Shown piece after piece: positions 25,440-38,799 of a DNA stretch of 64,000 nt. Position numbers and translations under genes: made by a program. Position 1 is the stretch's first letter; each line of letters opens with the position of its first letter. This DNA is from Sordaria brevicollis. Its lineage: Eukaryota; Ascomycota; Sordariomycetes; Sordariales; Sordariaceae. Location: NCBI GenBank assembly GCA_033439795.1, contig JAUTDP010000009.1, forward strand, positions 1,736,001 to 1,800,000, given 5' to 3'. The notes below the pieces were generated by a model. It saw only the letters and a list, made by a program, of their open reading frames with translations. It was not told the DNA's origin and ran no database searches.

Positions 25440-27033
25440 AAACGAAAACCGACAACGGGAATCGACTTAAGAGGGTCTTTTACATCCCTCACGATATCCC
25501 GTAACGAATACAACGACGACGATATATCGTTATTACCGATAGCGATTAATAACGGTAATTATAAATTCGAAAATAGCGTTTATAACCCGTTCGTAAGATT
25601 TTTAATTTACAATAACCCTAATATAGCGCGCGCTACGAAGATTTCGGAAAAAACGTAAAAGGACGACGAAATTATAAAGAAATTTATCGCTAAAGCGAAT
25701 AAATCTTCGGACTACGATACCGTTTCGTTCGAAGACTGTAATTAAATTCGTAAATTATTTAACGAATATACGAAAATCCTCGCGAAGAAAAATAGGGTAA
25801 CGCGCCCCGAGGCTAATAAGGTTAATAATAATTAAATTATTATTAGGAAGGATTTCGACGATTTAAAGAAAATAATCCTATAGGAATTATAAAAGAATAT
25901 TAAAAAAGCGCCGAAGATATAGGCCGGAATTATAAAGGACGCTCTTCTTAAAATTGGGTTTATCCCTTAATATATTACGATTATTACCCCCCCCCCGAAA
26001 ATATTCCCCGTTAATTATAATTATACCTTCTTTATCCGAAGTATTATAATCGATATTTAATATTCGAAGCGGACGAACGAAAAAATTAAAATTTAAATCG
26101 AAAAGATATTTCGCAATTTAAAGACCGGTACCCTTAATATTATATAAACCGCTATAAAATTACCTACAATTGGAAATTATAGAATTATATTCGATAATAT
26201 TATATACGAATAATATTAATAATATTAAATTTAAATTAAAAAGGTTTTTAGCGAAAAAGTATTCGTATTTTTAAATATTATTATATTAATTGTTAAAGGG
26301 TTCCTTTAAACGAATATCGCCGAATATATAAAAATAGAAAATATTATTTATAAAATATAATAAACGAACCCGACCGCTTCTATTATTAAAATATATTTAT
26401 AAAAGAAGAGAATTAACGAAAATAAAGGATTTTTTATAATAGAAATTACAATTATAAAAATAACCGAAACTTTTTATAAAAAATTCCTCTTTTAAGAGGG
26501 CGGCGCGTATATTTACGAACTATTTACTTCCTCGGCTAATATCTAATAATATTTTACTTATTAAGGCGTAAAATATTTAAAAAAATTCTATTATAACGCT
26601 AATATTTATAAACGTTATAATAAGGATAAATATAATAGGGATTATTTTAGAGAAGCGAATTACCCGTTTAACGAAGATAAATCGCTAATTTTTTATACTC
26701 TATATAAAAAGTACGGGCATTATATTTTCGAAAAGAAGGTATATTCTATTTTTAAGAAAATTATTACGAAGGTTACTGTAAAATACGTTAAAAAGTTACG
26801 TTTATTTGCGTACCGGAAGGATTTTAAAAGAAGTATTATATTAGAACTAATGGTAATAAAGGATAATAGGAATATCGATTTCCCTAATACCCCCCCTACC
26901 GCCCGTATTATTATTATTCGTAAGAGGGAATTTAAAAGTAGAAATAAAGGCCGTACCCGTAAACGGATTAATAAACCCTCTATTAAACCGAAATTAATAA
27001 TTAAAGGCCTAATAAATGCGTTTATAAATTTTT
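25440..27033 (+). pseudogene. LINE ORF1 (gag-like, broken)
   Basis: The plus-strand frame from about 25,440 is relatively intact at first and charged. At about 26,580-26,740 a run of Tyr and His/Asn residues has the spacing of the paired zinc knuckles of fungal LINE gag proteins, the Cys codons (TGC/TGT) having become Tyr codons through RIP. A basic tail at 26,900-27,033 (RNKGRTRKRINK) ends in TAA. It would have bound the element's RNA. Identification rests on position and knuckle spacing. Confidence 0.6.
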
Positions 27034-27059
27034 AAAATTCGGGTATTCGGAACGGTACT

Positions 27060-30000
27060 AATTTAATTACTACCGTTAGACCGGTTATTTAAAAAGAAAA
27101 AATTCCCGCTCCTATTCTACTTATAAAATTAAAAAATATTCCCTTATAAAGTAATTAATAATCCAATTAAAAATACTTTATTAAAATATAGGGAAATTAT
27201 ACGAGAGAAGGAAATTACTATTCGAATAAGAGGAAATTTATAATATTATAGCGATTTAAAAATTGGGTAAGAATTTAAACGAAGATATTTATTATTTATA
27301 GGGCGGTAAATATATTAAAATAAATTATTTAGAAAAAGGGAAGGTAATTATTTACGTAAATAAAAAATAAAACTTTAGGGACTTAGATTTTTATATTGGA
27401 AGAGATTAAGCCTCTATAACGTTTAAAAATTTAAAGGAATTATTAACCGTTTATTCGATTTATTCCCCTATTAAAATATATAAAATATTAAAATACGAAT
27501 AAAGGTTTCCCTTCTTCGAATTCCTCGAGGAAAAACCCCCGGTAAAATATTAAATCGTAACCGTTAAGGATTTTAATTTCTATTATCCTAATTAGGATTT
27601 AAAAAATAAAATTAGCCCAAGAGCCGAAAGACTCCTTATATAGGTACGACAGTAACGTATACGGCTTATTACCCCTAAAAAAGAGCCGACCCGTATAAAT
27701 AATATAATATAAGAAGAGAGAAATAGAATAATCGATTATATATAAATAATATTAGGAATTGAAATTAAATATTAAGGGGCGTAATAGTATAAATAAATTA
27801 ATTTAAATTATTATCCTTAAGAAATTTGGATTTATACCGGAGGAAAGGTTAAAAAAGCGGAAGTAAAAGAAAATTATAATTAAAATTTAATAAACGCGGA
27901 AAAGGTATAAAAAGCGGTATTATAATAAATTTCGGTCCCGGCGAAGATTAATACGAAGGAGGAATTAGAATTTATATTCGATAAATTCAATAAAGAATTT
28001 ATAAATATAGCGGAAGAATTCGTCCCGTACCGGAAGAAAAATCGAAAGAAAAGAGCGAAGTAATAGATATTAAAATATAAAATAATAATAAAAAATATAA
28101 AATAAAAATAGTAGAAATAATATAAAGAAAAAATATCTTCGAATTGGGTAAAATTCGTAGAGGTATCGATAAAAAAAAGAAGGATTAATACGAAAATTTA
28201 ATAAATAATATAGTAAAAAGGTATTAAAAGGGCGTCGAAAAATTTAAATAAATTTTAAACCTTCGAAAAATAAGCCTATACCCGAAATTATTTATTAATA
28301 AACCCGTTTAAATTCTTAATTTTTAAATAATATAAGGGAATAGAAGAAATCGAAGATTATAGTAGTAAAGCGAATATTTTCGCCGAATATTTCTTCCTAA
28401 AAGTAAATATCCTTACGGATTATCTATTCGATTGGACCCTTTTATTAAATACTGGCGATTCGTTATTTATTAACGAATTAATTACCGAAGAAGATATTTA
28501 AAAAATTTTATTTCGGATAATTTTAAATAAAATATTAAACGTCGATTAATATTCGAATAAATTTTTAAAGATTTATAGGGAATTATTCCGAAAAATTATA
28601 ATTATTTTTATAATTACGAATTTTCGTTTTAGGTATTTCCTATAGCGGTTTAAAAATACGAAAGTAATCGTTTTTAAAAAGCTAAAAAAAACCGCTATAT
28701 AATAAAAGCTAACCGGTACGTAAAGGTTAATTTTATTATTAAATAACGTTAGGAAAATTTTTAAAACGCTCGTCGCTAAAAGATTTATTTAAGCCGCGGA
28801 AGAATTCAATTTCCTACTAGAAGGCTAAATAGGCAATTAAGTAAACCGTTCGACCGAATTTACTATTTGTATTATTATAAATATTATATATACAGTTTAA
28901 AAATTTAAAGCCATTACATCGTTAATATTCCTTAATTTTAAAGGCGTATTCAATAAAATTAATTATAAATAATTATTATATACCTTATAGGAAATATAAT
29001 TCTTATAATAAATTTTCGAATAGGTAGCGAATTTCGTTAATAAACGGAGAGGTTCCTTCTTTTTCGACGACGAAATATCCGCTCCCTATATTATAGAAAT
29101 TAAAATACCCTAAAGCTCCCCTTTCTCTTTAATTTTTTTTATCCTCTTTATTACCTTATTATATTATAAATTAATTATAATTAAAAATATAATTATAATC
29201 GGCTTCGTTAACGATATTAATATTATCGCCGTAGTAAAGATTATTAAAAAAAATTATAGGATATTTTAAGCGGTATAAAAAATTTACTCCGAATAAGTAA
29301 AGGAAAGAAATATAAAATTCGAAGCGAATAAAATAGAATTAATATATTTTATATAAACGAGGGTATTAAAAACGGAGACTTTCTAATTTAAGGATATTAT
29401 ACTTCGACCGACGGAATTAATAAAATTCCTAAGCGTTTAATTGGACTATAAATTTAATTATCGAACCTACGCGGAGGCTATTAAAAAAAAAATAAAGATT
29501 TAAACGAATATACTAACCTAATTAATTATAAAAATTTGGGGTTATTTTTTCATTTATATAAAGGAGATTTATATTAAATATATTCGAAGCGCAATTATAT
29601 ATAAAGTTTTAGCCTTCTATTAATTAATAAAAATATATAATAAACCCCGAAGGATAGTAATTGGATTAATTAAATATTAGATTAAATATTTAAAAATCGT
29701 CGCCGGGGTATATAAAATTACGCTGGTATAAAATTTTAAAATAAAAACTTTTTATTTACTATTCGATTTCTATTTTAATAAATAGGTAAAGGCTTTCGAA
29801 AAGAGATTTGCCTATATAGATTAAGTTAAATTCGTCCGAGGAATAGTAATTTAAGTAATTAATTATATTTAAATAAAATAAATAAAAAGTCGGCTATTTA
29901 TTAATAAATTAAAAAGTAGTACCGTTAAAATTAAATAGGCGGAAGAATAAATACCGATAAAGAATTTTATAGCGATTATAGTAAGATTGCCCTTGGTAAT

Positions 30001-30600
30001 AAATATACCCGTTTAATTATTATAACCGTTAGAATTTTTAGCCTTCGATCGAAAAGTATAATTAGAGGACGTTATAAAAAGAGAATAAATATCGCGTTAT
30101 AATTATTAATTAGTAATAACGGTAATTAAATTAAATCGGCGGTATAAATTTACGATTACTAATTTCGACCCGAAATTTAGTAATATTGTAATAAAACGGT
30201 ATATAATCGGTTAAAAAAAGAAAAAACGGAAGAGAACCTAACCTTCGGAGGACGATAAGGATTATTATTTATTAATAAAAACGAAGAGTTCCCTTTTCGT
30301 TTAAACGAGAATGGAAGTAATCGGCCTTAAGGCTTTCCTTTTTTAAAGGAGAGTCCCCGATATTAATACTTTGATTTATTTATACGGATTAGGACGGAAA
30401 ACGTTTTATTATATTATATTCGAATATTTTTAAATAGTAAATATATAATTCGTAATAATTAATTAATTATAGACGTAAGAATAATTTTAAATTTACTTAA
30501 ACGATAGAATTAAAGCCGAAAGAATTTTATTATAAGTATTTTAATTAAGACGATTAAATAAATACTATTTAATAATCGAATTAGAAAAAGAGTAGCGAAA
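27060..30600 (+). pseudogene. LINE ORF2: endonuclease and reverse transcriptase (broken)
   Basis: The endonuclease keeps a segment reading VKDFNFYYPN at about 27,565-27,595, matching the GDFNxHHPxW motif, followed by ISPRAERLLIQ. Reverse transcriptase includes KRFIxAAEEFNFLLEG (about 28,770-28,830) and a catalytic box reading GFVNDINIIA at 29,200-29,230 for family FVDDxxLxA (one Asp to Asn). Downstream, the post-RT segment reads RIVIGL and LKIVAGVYKITLV (29,640-29,735), typical of fungal LINEs. Many stops are present; the element is dead. Confidence 0.82.
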
Positions 30601-33111
30601 CGAATTCGTTCGCTATTTTTAATTTTCTTTTCTTCCTTTTCTTTTACTTTTATTTACTAATACGCTAGATCGAAGACGGGGGAGGATTTCTATTTAATTA
30701 AGAATTTATTAGGTTGCGAAAATAACGATTTATTTAATTATTATTTCTTTTTATAATTAATTAAAGCTTTTAGTATTTTATTATTATCGGCGAATAAATA
30801 ATTCTATTCGTTAAATTAACGAATATATTAATATATAATATTAATTATAAATTAACGCTAAGCGAACTAATTATTATTAATAGGAATAGAATTAGTAGGA
30901 CGAATAGCCAGCGAATTAATTTCTATTAGGGAATTATTACGGGAAAGTATACGAATACCGCTATTATTCGGGGGAATTTTACCGTTACCGCTACGAAATA
31001 AACTACTGTTATTATTATAGGGTAAATTATTATTATTATTATAGGGGATATTATTTAAAAGAATATAATTACTGATTAAATTATTTTTATTAGAAAGGAG
31101 GAATTTGTAATAACCTTTTTAAAGGTAATTATTAATTAATTATTTTTTATAACGAATAAATTACTTTAAAATATTAGTAAAATTATTATTAATAAAGCGA
31201 AAGTGAATTACGCTAATAAATTCTTTAATAATAATACGGAAGCGGATAAAATAATCGTAGAATTTATTATTAATTGGGTTTTTATTAATAATTTTCTCTT
31301 AAAAAGTATTACGGAAATTATAAAAACCGCGAAATATATCGATTATATAACGTAAGACCGTTAAAATATATTAAATAATTTAATTGAATTTATTTAAAGA
31401 CGAATTAGAGTAGGAGATATTAATAATATAGAAAATAGTAATTTATTTAAGTAATTAAAAATATAATAAATCGATTTAATAATAGCCTTTATATAAATAT
31501 TATAATTTAGGATAATTAAGAAGGTAAAAAGGGCTTTAGTTAATTAAAGGGTATAAATAAAATACGGAGGAGTACGGATATAATTTCGGAAAGGTTAATA
31601 TAAGGATAGAATGTAATAAAGGGAGGATTTACCCCTTTTTCGGTATATAAAAGAATTTATTATTAATAAAATACTTAATAATACGTTTAAAATTAATTTT
31701 AATATCGGTATTAATTATATTAAATATAAGGGTTAACGAAGGAAGGTAAAAGGGAAACGAATTTTCGCCCTTATTTTCGTCGGAGGTTTCTATTATTTTA
31801 CGGAGCGCTTTAACGTATTTCTAACGGAAAATAGCTATTTTAAATCGATTATTATTATTAAAGGAAGGAAAAGTTTAAAAAGGCCCGGGGGATAAGGAGT
31901 TTTTATATTTAGGGGAGGGAAGTTTTTACGCTAATATAAACCGTAGTAGAAATATAATTATAATAGGGGGAGGAAAAGGATAGAAAGAATAAAGGAAAAT
32001 TTAACGGTTAGGAAATTTAATAGCGGTTAGAAGGGTAAATGGGTAAAGGAATAAAAGGCGGAAAGCGGTAATAAATAAAGGATAGGATAGCGGATTAAAA
32101 AGGCGGAACGGTTTAATATTTTAACGTAATAATAAATAAAAAGGATGAAATGGATATTAATCGCGTTAGCGGTAAGTATATACCGCGATTGTAAAACGCC
32201 GAAGAAGTGGCGTAAATAGGTCCGCGCCGGGAAATGTAGCCGGGGTTTTTATCCGGGGCGTTTAACGCCTACGGTTTTATCCTACGGGGAATCGGAAATA
32301 GACCCTATACTATATTAGCGCTATAAATTTAACTAGGGAATAAGAATCTTACTTATATATAATAAATTATATATAATAGATAATTAATATAATAGGAGGA
32401 GGTTAAATAATCGGAAGCGGAGCCGAATATATTAGAATTAAGGCTAGGGTTCGAAGCGGAGTAGGACGTATTTAAACCGGAGCTAATATAATCGGTATAC
32501 CGGGGATTACTATAAATGGCTTTATAATAATTAAATAATTATATATATTTTAAATTACTAATTTAAACCATTATTCCTCCTTACCCTAAATATTACGATA
32601 TTAAAAGCAATTTTAGATTATTTTAATTAAGTCCTTTTTATTTATAAATTCCATAACTAGAAGAGCCCTCTTATATTTACTATATATACGCAATTTAAGG
32701 TCTTTTTCTTTACTTTTTTTATTATTAGAAGGCGGCTATAATTAATTAAAAGGAAGGAATTAGTTAGAAAAAGGCAATTGTTTAAAAGGGGTAAATTAAT
32801 TAAAATAGGGGACAAATATAATAATAACGATTATTTATATAATCGAAATAAATAATTAATACAATACTAAAATAATATAAATTATATATATAAGAGACGG
32901 CTTTAAAAAATAAATAGGATATTTAGAAATATTAAATATATAAAATAACCGAAAGTATTATACTTATTAAAAGGGTTAAAGATTAAATAAAATTATTTAT
33001 ACGTAGGCGAAGACAGTTGCGTAAGGACGGATAACGGGTTGTTAAAAAAATTATTATTATATTACGTTAATAAAAAGAATATAAATTACGATTTAAAATA
33101 CCCTATTTATT

Positions 33112-33362
33112 AAAAAAATTATAATTTTAATAGGGTCGATTGTACGTAACCGAATACAATTACGTAGGAATAAATACCGGGTTAATAAAAAAGGGTTAAA
33201 AATAATAATAAATAACGTTATTACATTGGGTTAGCGAAAATAGTATAGAATTACTTATTTAGGGTTAAGAATATTTTATTTAATAAAATAATTATAATTT
33301 TAATAGGGTCGATTGCGCGTAACCGAATATAGTTATATACGACCGAATACCGGGTTATTAAT
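33112..33362. repeat. Direct repeat pair of ~75 bp
   Basis: Copy 1 at about 33,112-33,190 and copy 2 at 33,288-33,362 share TATAATTTTAATAGGGTCGA, then GTAACCGAATA and AATACCGGGTTA, with C/T and G/A differences. Spacing is about 176 bp. Confidence 0.75.
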
Positions 33363-33563
33363 ATTTATAAAATTAAAGGAAATAATGAATAAATATAAAT
33401 TATTATTTATTATTACAATTATTATTTAATTACTATTTATAATAATTATTTAATAGAAATAAAAAAAGTATTATTCGTTATAATTGTTATAATTATTATT
33501 TAATTATTAAATAAAATTAAAAAAAATATTATTCGTTTGTAAAAAAGCGGTATCGCTTATAAA

Positions 33564-33648
33564 TAATCGAAATCGAATTTATATAGGCGGTAATTAAAAA
33601 TACGTACTTATTATAATCGAGGTTGGATTTGCGTAGGCGGTAATTAAG
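33564..33648. repeat. Tandem pair with 50-bp period
   Basis: TAATCGA(A/G)(A/G)T(C/T)G(A/G)ATTT...AGGCGGTAATTAA occurs at 33,564 and again at 33,614. Differences are G/A and C/T. Possibly a sub-terminal repeat of a decayed element. Confidence 0.65.
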
Positions 33649-33845
33649 TTTTTGAAGGGATTATAATATATTTACTTATTATTGGCAAAGGTTAACGACC
33701 CGGTAAATTGGGATAGGGTATATTTATATTACGATTTGTATTTTAACCAATTGTAGGAGCTTAAAACGCGGGGAATCGCGATTGTAATTGATTGTAAGTT
33801 AAGAAATCGCGGGTAAACTTCGGGAAGATTTTTGGGATCGACGCA

Positions 33846-33886
33846 GGGGGGTTACTGTATTATAGAAGAAGCTACGCTCAACGCTC
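33846..33886. repeat. Left terminal inverted repeat (41 bp)
   Basis: Starts with six G, contains GAAGAAGCTACGCTCAACGC; 39 of 41 positions match the reverse complement of 36,484-36,524, both mismatches being C-to-T. Confidence 0.9.
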
Positions 33887-33964
33887 TGCTCACTCCGTGT
33901 TATAATATAAAGTTCTTTAAACTATATTGAAGCTACGCTTCAAATAAATTTCGTTAATATAAAT

Positions 33965-36440
33965 TTTAAAATCCTACGGGATTTAACGTATTAAAGCTAT
34001 TAAAGTCTAACCGGATTTTAAATTATCGGCTTCGCTATTACGTTCGAAAATAGCCGTACGTAAAGCCTCCACCTTTTTTCCCGGGTCAATAAACGTAACG
34101 TTATCGATTATAAGGGGGGGGGTTTTAAATTAATCCTTCGGTTTATATTATATAATAATATAAAAAATATTTTTATCGTTTTTAATTAAACCGATAATAT
34201 CATTAATAAAATCCTTCTTAATATCCTAAACGGTCCTTTTAAATTTTTAATGTAATTTTTTAACCCGGTACGGGCGGGGAGACGGGTTATTATATTTATA
34301 ATTGCGGAAAAGACGTATAATATACGAATAAATTTTATTCTATTATTTAATATTTTTTTCGGGCTTAACTAGTTTGCTAATAAGCTTTAAAGCGTCCTAT
34401 AAAATTATATATAGGGCTTTAATTAAATCGTCGAATTCTTATTCTATTTTTTCTCCTACGGAGAATATAAGAATAAAACCTATAAAAAAAAATATTTTCG
34501 CCGAAGAGTTTAATTACTTCGGGGTCTTTTTTAAAAATAAAATAGCGGCGGGGGGGTTCTACTCGGTTAATAAAAATATTAATAAAAATAAACTAATAAT
34601 TAGAACCGTAATTCTATTTATAAATAATCTAGAAGGAATAAAGCAGAATATTTATAAAAGTAAGGTCGATTATATTCCTAAAACTATAAATTAAAATGTT
34701 AGGTTTAATTAAGAGGTTTAAACCGTATTTTTCGACGTAGGTTATAATCCTTATTATACCTTTTAAAATTTCCGCCCTAGGTTATTACGAATAGTATTTA
34801 ATATTGAAATTTTCTATAATAATTATTTTTAAGGGGGGACATTATTTAATTAATTATTCGAAGGCGGAATAATTACCGAATTATTAATAAATATTAATAA
34901 TAATAACCCTTCCTATTTAAATTTAAAGGAAATTTTATATTTTTTCAACGGTATAAAACGCGGCCAATAAACCCCAATAAATATAAATTACTACGTAGGG
35001 GTATATAACCGCTTTATCCGTTTAAATATAATATAATATATAGACGTCAAAAATATAATATTTAAATAGCTTAATTTTTTCGTTAAATACATATACTTTA
35101 AATTCTTAAATTAAAATTATATTAATTTTAACCTTATTAATAATTTAAAGGGTAATAAAATATATATTCCTTATATACGCTATATTAACCTAAAAAATAT
35201 ATAATTTCGAAATATTTAAATCGTATAAGGTTTAATTTATATTTATAAATTAATAACCCTTCACAAAAGCGGTTTATAGCGGGTAGAGCGGTAGAAAGAA
35301 GATTTTAAGGAAGAGGCCTTATTAAATTAAATTTTAATAAATATTATTATATTATTAGCGGAGGATTAGGATTCGGAATTATTAAAATTAAAAGGGGTAA
35401 ATTCGTAGTTAAAGAGATTAAAGGAATTAAAAGGGCCTTTCTTATAATTATCTTCGGGGGCGGGCTATTTATAAGCTTTTTAAAATAATTCGTAACCTTT
35501 TTAACGGATTAAAAATTTATTCGTACGGGAAGGGTAGACGATAATATTATTTTTACGCTAAAGGCGTATTAAATAATCGAAATATTAAAAATTAAAGGGG
35601 CTATAATAATTAACGTATTAAATGAGCTTATAATATTCGCTATAATTAATATAATTATATTAGTAATATTACGTAACCCGGAAGTAAATATTTTTATTAT
35701 ATTAATCGAAATATATATTATATTAAAAAATTTAGCGGTATTTATAAATAGGGCGGGCGAAATTACTTTTATCGAAGAGGCGGAAAGGTTTATAAATAGG
35801 GGTTTCGAATAAAATAAATTAAATAATATAAATAGAATTAAAAATATAATTTTAAATATAGCGGAAAGCAATAAGGGTTTTCGAAATTTAAGTAATAATT
35901 TTATTACGGATCGAAATAATTATATTAATAAGGATAATATTAATTTATATTATTATTAATACATTTTCGATTATATAAATATATTATTTTTTAAAATCCT
36001 CGATTTTAAAATATTTAAAGCGGGACCCGATTTTATCGGCCTTATTAAAGAATTTTTAATAAATTTCGGTATTTTGTAAGTATAAGGCGAAATTAATAAA
36101 AACTTTTTAATAAACAGTAATATTAATAAATTCGAAATAGAAAAAGTTTTATACCTTTTTATATATAAGGAAAGTATTATTATTATAAAAGGGAGAATCC
36201 CTATCGAAGTAGAAAAAAATACAATTATCGCTCTAAAGTATAATTAAGGGAAGCGGGGCCGTAGCGGATTTACTATAGGAATAAGAATAAGAAGAAGCGC
36301 AAGAAATAGGGTTGAAAAACGGAAGGGTAGACCTTTAGGACCTATAGGTAATATCGGCGAAAATAATAGCCCGGTTATTTACCGCGGGGGAAGCTACTTT
36401 TTATAGGGTTTTAGAATTTTCGAAGGTAGTTTTAATAATT
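33965..36440 (-). pseudogene. LINE gag and endonuclease fragment, no reverse transcriptase (broken)
   Basis: Minus-strand reading. The gag end (about 35,700-35,300) has Tyr-rich knuckle-like spacing, then RKNNIIVYPSRTNKFLIR. The endonuclease (about 35,180-34,420) has VKINIILIQEF at ~35,100-35,130 (family ILIQEPW), IIIIENFNIKYYS at ~34,800-34,840 (family GDFNxHH), LNLLIKPNILIYSFRNIIDL at ~34,680-34,740 and GSNYQFIFI (family GSDHxPI). The linker towards RT follows, including TPPLIIDNVTFIDPGKKVEA and LRTAIFERNSEADNL (about 34,040-34,130). The sequence then reaches the left hairpin and inverted repeat; RT is absent. This LINE differs from the one at 25-30 kb. The 100-codon open stretch at 35,569-35,871 is out of frame with this reading and is not a gene. 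Confidence 0.75.
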
Positions 36441-36483
36441 TATTTGAAGCGGAGCTTCAACATAAGAAGTATTGAATAAACAC

Positions 36484-36524
36484 GAGCGTTGAGCGTAGCT
36501 TCTTCTATAATACGGTGACCCCCC
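36484..36524. repeat. Right terminal inverted repeat (41 bp)
   Basis: Reverse complement partner of 33,846-33,886, ending in six C. Keeps the two C residues that are T in the left copy. Confidence 0.9.
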
Positions 36525-37233
36525 TATTACAATCCCTATAAATAGCCACGAGGTTTACCCGAAGTTTTTCGTATTAGGATTAATTGGAAAAAGATTTTCG
36601 AGTTGGAATTGGCTGGATTAGACCCCCCATCCCTGTCCGCTAAGTTCGTTTAGCGTTTAGCGGCTCGCTTAGGGCTTGGCATTTAAAAGTATATTCTAAC
36701 CTTGGAAAGTTTATTGGCCTGGTACTTCGGAGAGCGTTTTTCCTTCTCGAATTTGGCGATGTAGTATTTAGCGATATAAAAGCTGGGAAGGCGTTGAAAA
36801 TATTACCCTTTAAAGTATTATTAATAAAGTTTAAGTTCGCTAGTTTGAATCTATTTCGAGATCCTAATTTAGCGACCTTTTTGGCTAATAATATTCTTAG
36901 ATTTGTGCATCTTTCCCAGCCAAAAAGCTGGAGGAAATCCCAAGCTAACAAACAAACTAGCATTGAACTGTAGGTCCTAGCAAGACAAAGTGGGTACCAA
37001 AATGATGAGTAAGCCGAGACGAGTACAGTGGTACTACTTACGTGACCGTGGGTAGCCTGCCGGCCGAGAAAAACGACTTTGAAAAGAAAAAACCGACGGA
37101 TGGGATTTTGAAGGAAAAATTTCGAAAAATTTCGCTAAGTCCCCAAATCTTCTCGCCTACCCGGCACTTTAAAAAAAATCGAAATAAATTTCGCCGCCGG
37201 GGGGAAGGGAGGGGGGGGGGCGGGGGGGTAGTA

Positions 37234-37459
<226 letters not shown>

Positions 37460-37507
37460 TGGAAAAGAGGTATTAAAAATATAATAAAAAAAATAGAGGA
37501 AGTAAAT

Positions 37508-37569
37508 GTTAAGCTCCGCTTCAAGTAAATTTCTGCCCACCTGTATAAAATTTGCCGAAGGCAAATTTT
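37508..37569. repeat. Orphan hairpin segment related to the inverted-repeat element
   Basis: TTAAGCTCCGCTTCAAGTAA at 37,509-37,528 closely matches the reverse complement of the sub-terminal hairpin at 36,444-36,460. It is followed by a second perfect hairpin with 10-bp arms (37,547-37,556 and 37,560-37,569) around a GAA loop. Probably a remnant of another copy of that element family. Confidence 0.6.
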
Positions 37570-38289
37570 GCGGGGGTACGGGGGCGGCAGCCCTCGTATA
37601 AATTTAGAAATTTCGTAAAAGTAAATAGGAGAGAAGGAGAGGAAGTAAATAAATTAACCGTCGAAAGCGGCAGAAAAGGCTTCGAAGATTTTTACTCTAA
37701 TTTTAACGTTATTAATACTCGTACTAATTATCTTTATAAAGAAATTAGGGGAAATAAAATTATTTTAGGAGGGTAAGGGGGTAAAACAGCCTTTTTCGTC
37801 CGTAGTACGGGCCCTTTTGGCCGATTGCGCCGTTAATATAGGCGTGGCGGGCGCGCAAATAGGCGCTTACTAATAGGCCGAATAGAATATAATCGGCTAG
37901 GAGGGTTTTGGGGCCCTAGAAGGCGTAGGCGTAAATATTATCGTTATCGTCATTATTAAAGAATCGACCGAGAAAACGGTAATTTTCGAGGTATTAAGGA
38001 GTTTGCGGGCAGCCGCAGCGTTAATACTAACACTTGGCGCCAAGACTTTTAAATGTAGGAGGAAGGATGTAGTAGGTAGAAGTATATAGTCCATTTTTGA
38101 CAAGGTTGGGCAAGGTTAGCCCGAGATGGTTCGTATAACACTTTATGTCGGGTATTTTCTCGCGTTCAAGATACTAGTCGGGAAATATTAAAGAGAGTTA
38201 ATCCGGCGAGGAGTAGATTATATTCGTTGCATATAGGTACTATTGGTAAAAAAGCACTATAATGTAACTAGAAAGGTTCGTAGATGAAT

Positions 38290-38294
38290 AGTAT
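38290..38294. repeat. Target-site duplication, left, element C
   Basis: AGTAT, identical to 45,552-45,556. Confidence 0.85.
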
Positions 38295-38601
38295 TATTAT
38301 AGGGATAGTTAATGCAAGGGTAGGTGGTAGATATAAATATGTGTAATTGTATAAAGGAAGAAAGAGGAAAAGGAAGAAAGTGTACGTGGGAGGCCCGCCC
38401 TTTATAAGGCGCGACGGGAACGCGCTAGTCACGCGCGGTTAAATAACCCTAATTATATAGGCGGTGAATAATAACGCAATATCCCATACGGGCGGGATTA
38501 TCCCGAATATAATAATACGTCTTAGGAAACGACTATTATACGAATATAAATACGTAATAGTAATATACTAATTACGTATAATTACGGTTAAACTTATAAT
38601 A
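38295..38601 (-). repeat. 3' LTR of element C (left copy, 307 bp)
   Basis: Outer bases (38,295-38,450) keep TG and CA (AATGCAAGGG, GTGTACGTGG). The inner 150 bases are RIP-mutated and end TTATAATA where the other copy has CTGTGACA. Confidence 0.93.
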
Positions 38602-38799
38602 TTACTTCCTTTTAAAAAAAGTTATATAGTTAATTATTATTATATAAAATAATTAAAATCTTTATTAGAAAAGTCTTTATAGCCGTTATTTTTAAACGCG
38701 GTAATTTCTTCTTCTTACCGTACTCTTCCTACTATATTTCCGTCTCCGTTTCCGGGGTTTTTTCCGGCGTTATAACCGTATCCTTCTATATTCCTCCCG

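Larger units (their letters stand above)
25178..30700 (+). mobile_element. LINE (non-LTR retrotransposon), Tad-like, RIP-degraded
   Basis: Two decayed reading frames in LINE order on the plus strand: a gag-like ORF1 with a zinc-knuckle region, then an ORF2 with AP-type endonuclease and reverse transcriptase. No LTRs are present. A pyrimidine-rich stretch at about 30,620-30,660 lies near the 3' end. The 5' limit is uncertain because the sequence between the target-site duplication of element B (25,177) and the first gag-like codons (~25,440) is not diagnostic. Confidence 0.82.
30701..33845. other. RIP-degraded, coding-like but unclassified
   Basis: Long stretches keep one fairly open frame, for example around 30,780-31,900, where both the minus-strand frame (with low-complexity NNNN and charged segments) and its codon-aligned antisense look protein-like, so even the strand is uncertain. 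From 31,800 to 32,500 the base composition is less AT-rich. No polymerase, integrase or transposase motif was found. Two sets of direct repeats lie at 33,112-33,648. Confidence 0.5.
33846..36524. mobile_element. Inverted-repeat-bounded composite carrying a LINE 5' fragment
   Basis: 41-bp inverted repeats bound 2,679 bp: 33,846-33,886 and 36,484-36,524, identical except for two C/T changes. Further in, each side has a short hairpin, TTGAAGCTACGCTTCAA at 33,927-33,943 and TTGAAGCGGAGCTTCAA at 36,444-36,460. The interior reads, on the minus strand, as the gag and endonuclease part of a LINE, without reverse transcriptase and without any recognisable transposase. I see no target-site duplication next to the G/C-run ends. 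Weaker inverted similarity (CGGGTAAACYTCG) continues outwards to about 33,810 and 36,561. Best explained as a non-autonomous TIR-type element that captured a LINE fragment. Confidence 0.65.

Noticed and set aside
34374..34694. 106-codon open frame on the plus strand
   Set aside because: Codon-aligned antisense of the LINE endonuclease, which has several recognised motifs on the minus strand.
35569..35871. 100-codon Leu/Ile-rich open frame on the minus strand, membrane-protein-like
   Set aside because: It is out of frame with the LINE gag reading on the same strand; AT-rich antisense codons give Ile/Leu/Phe by composition.
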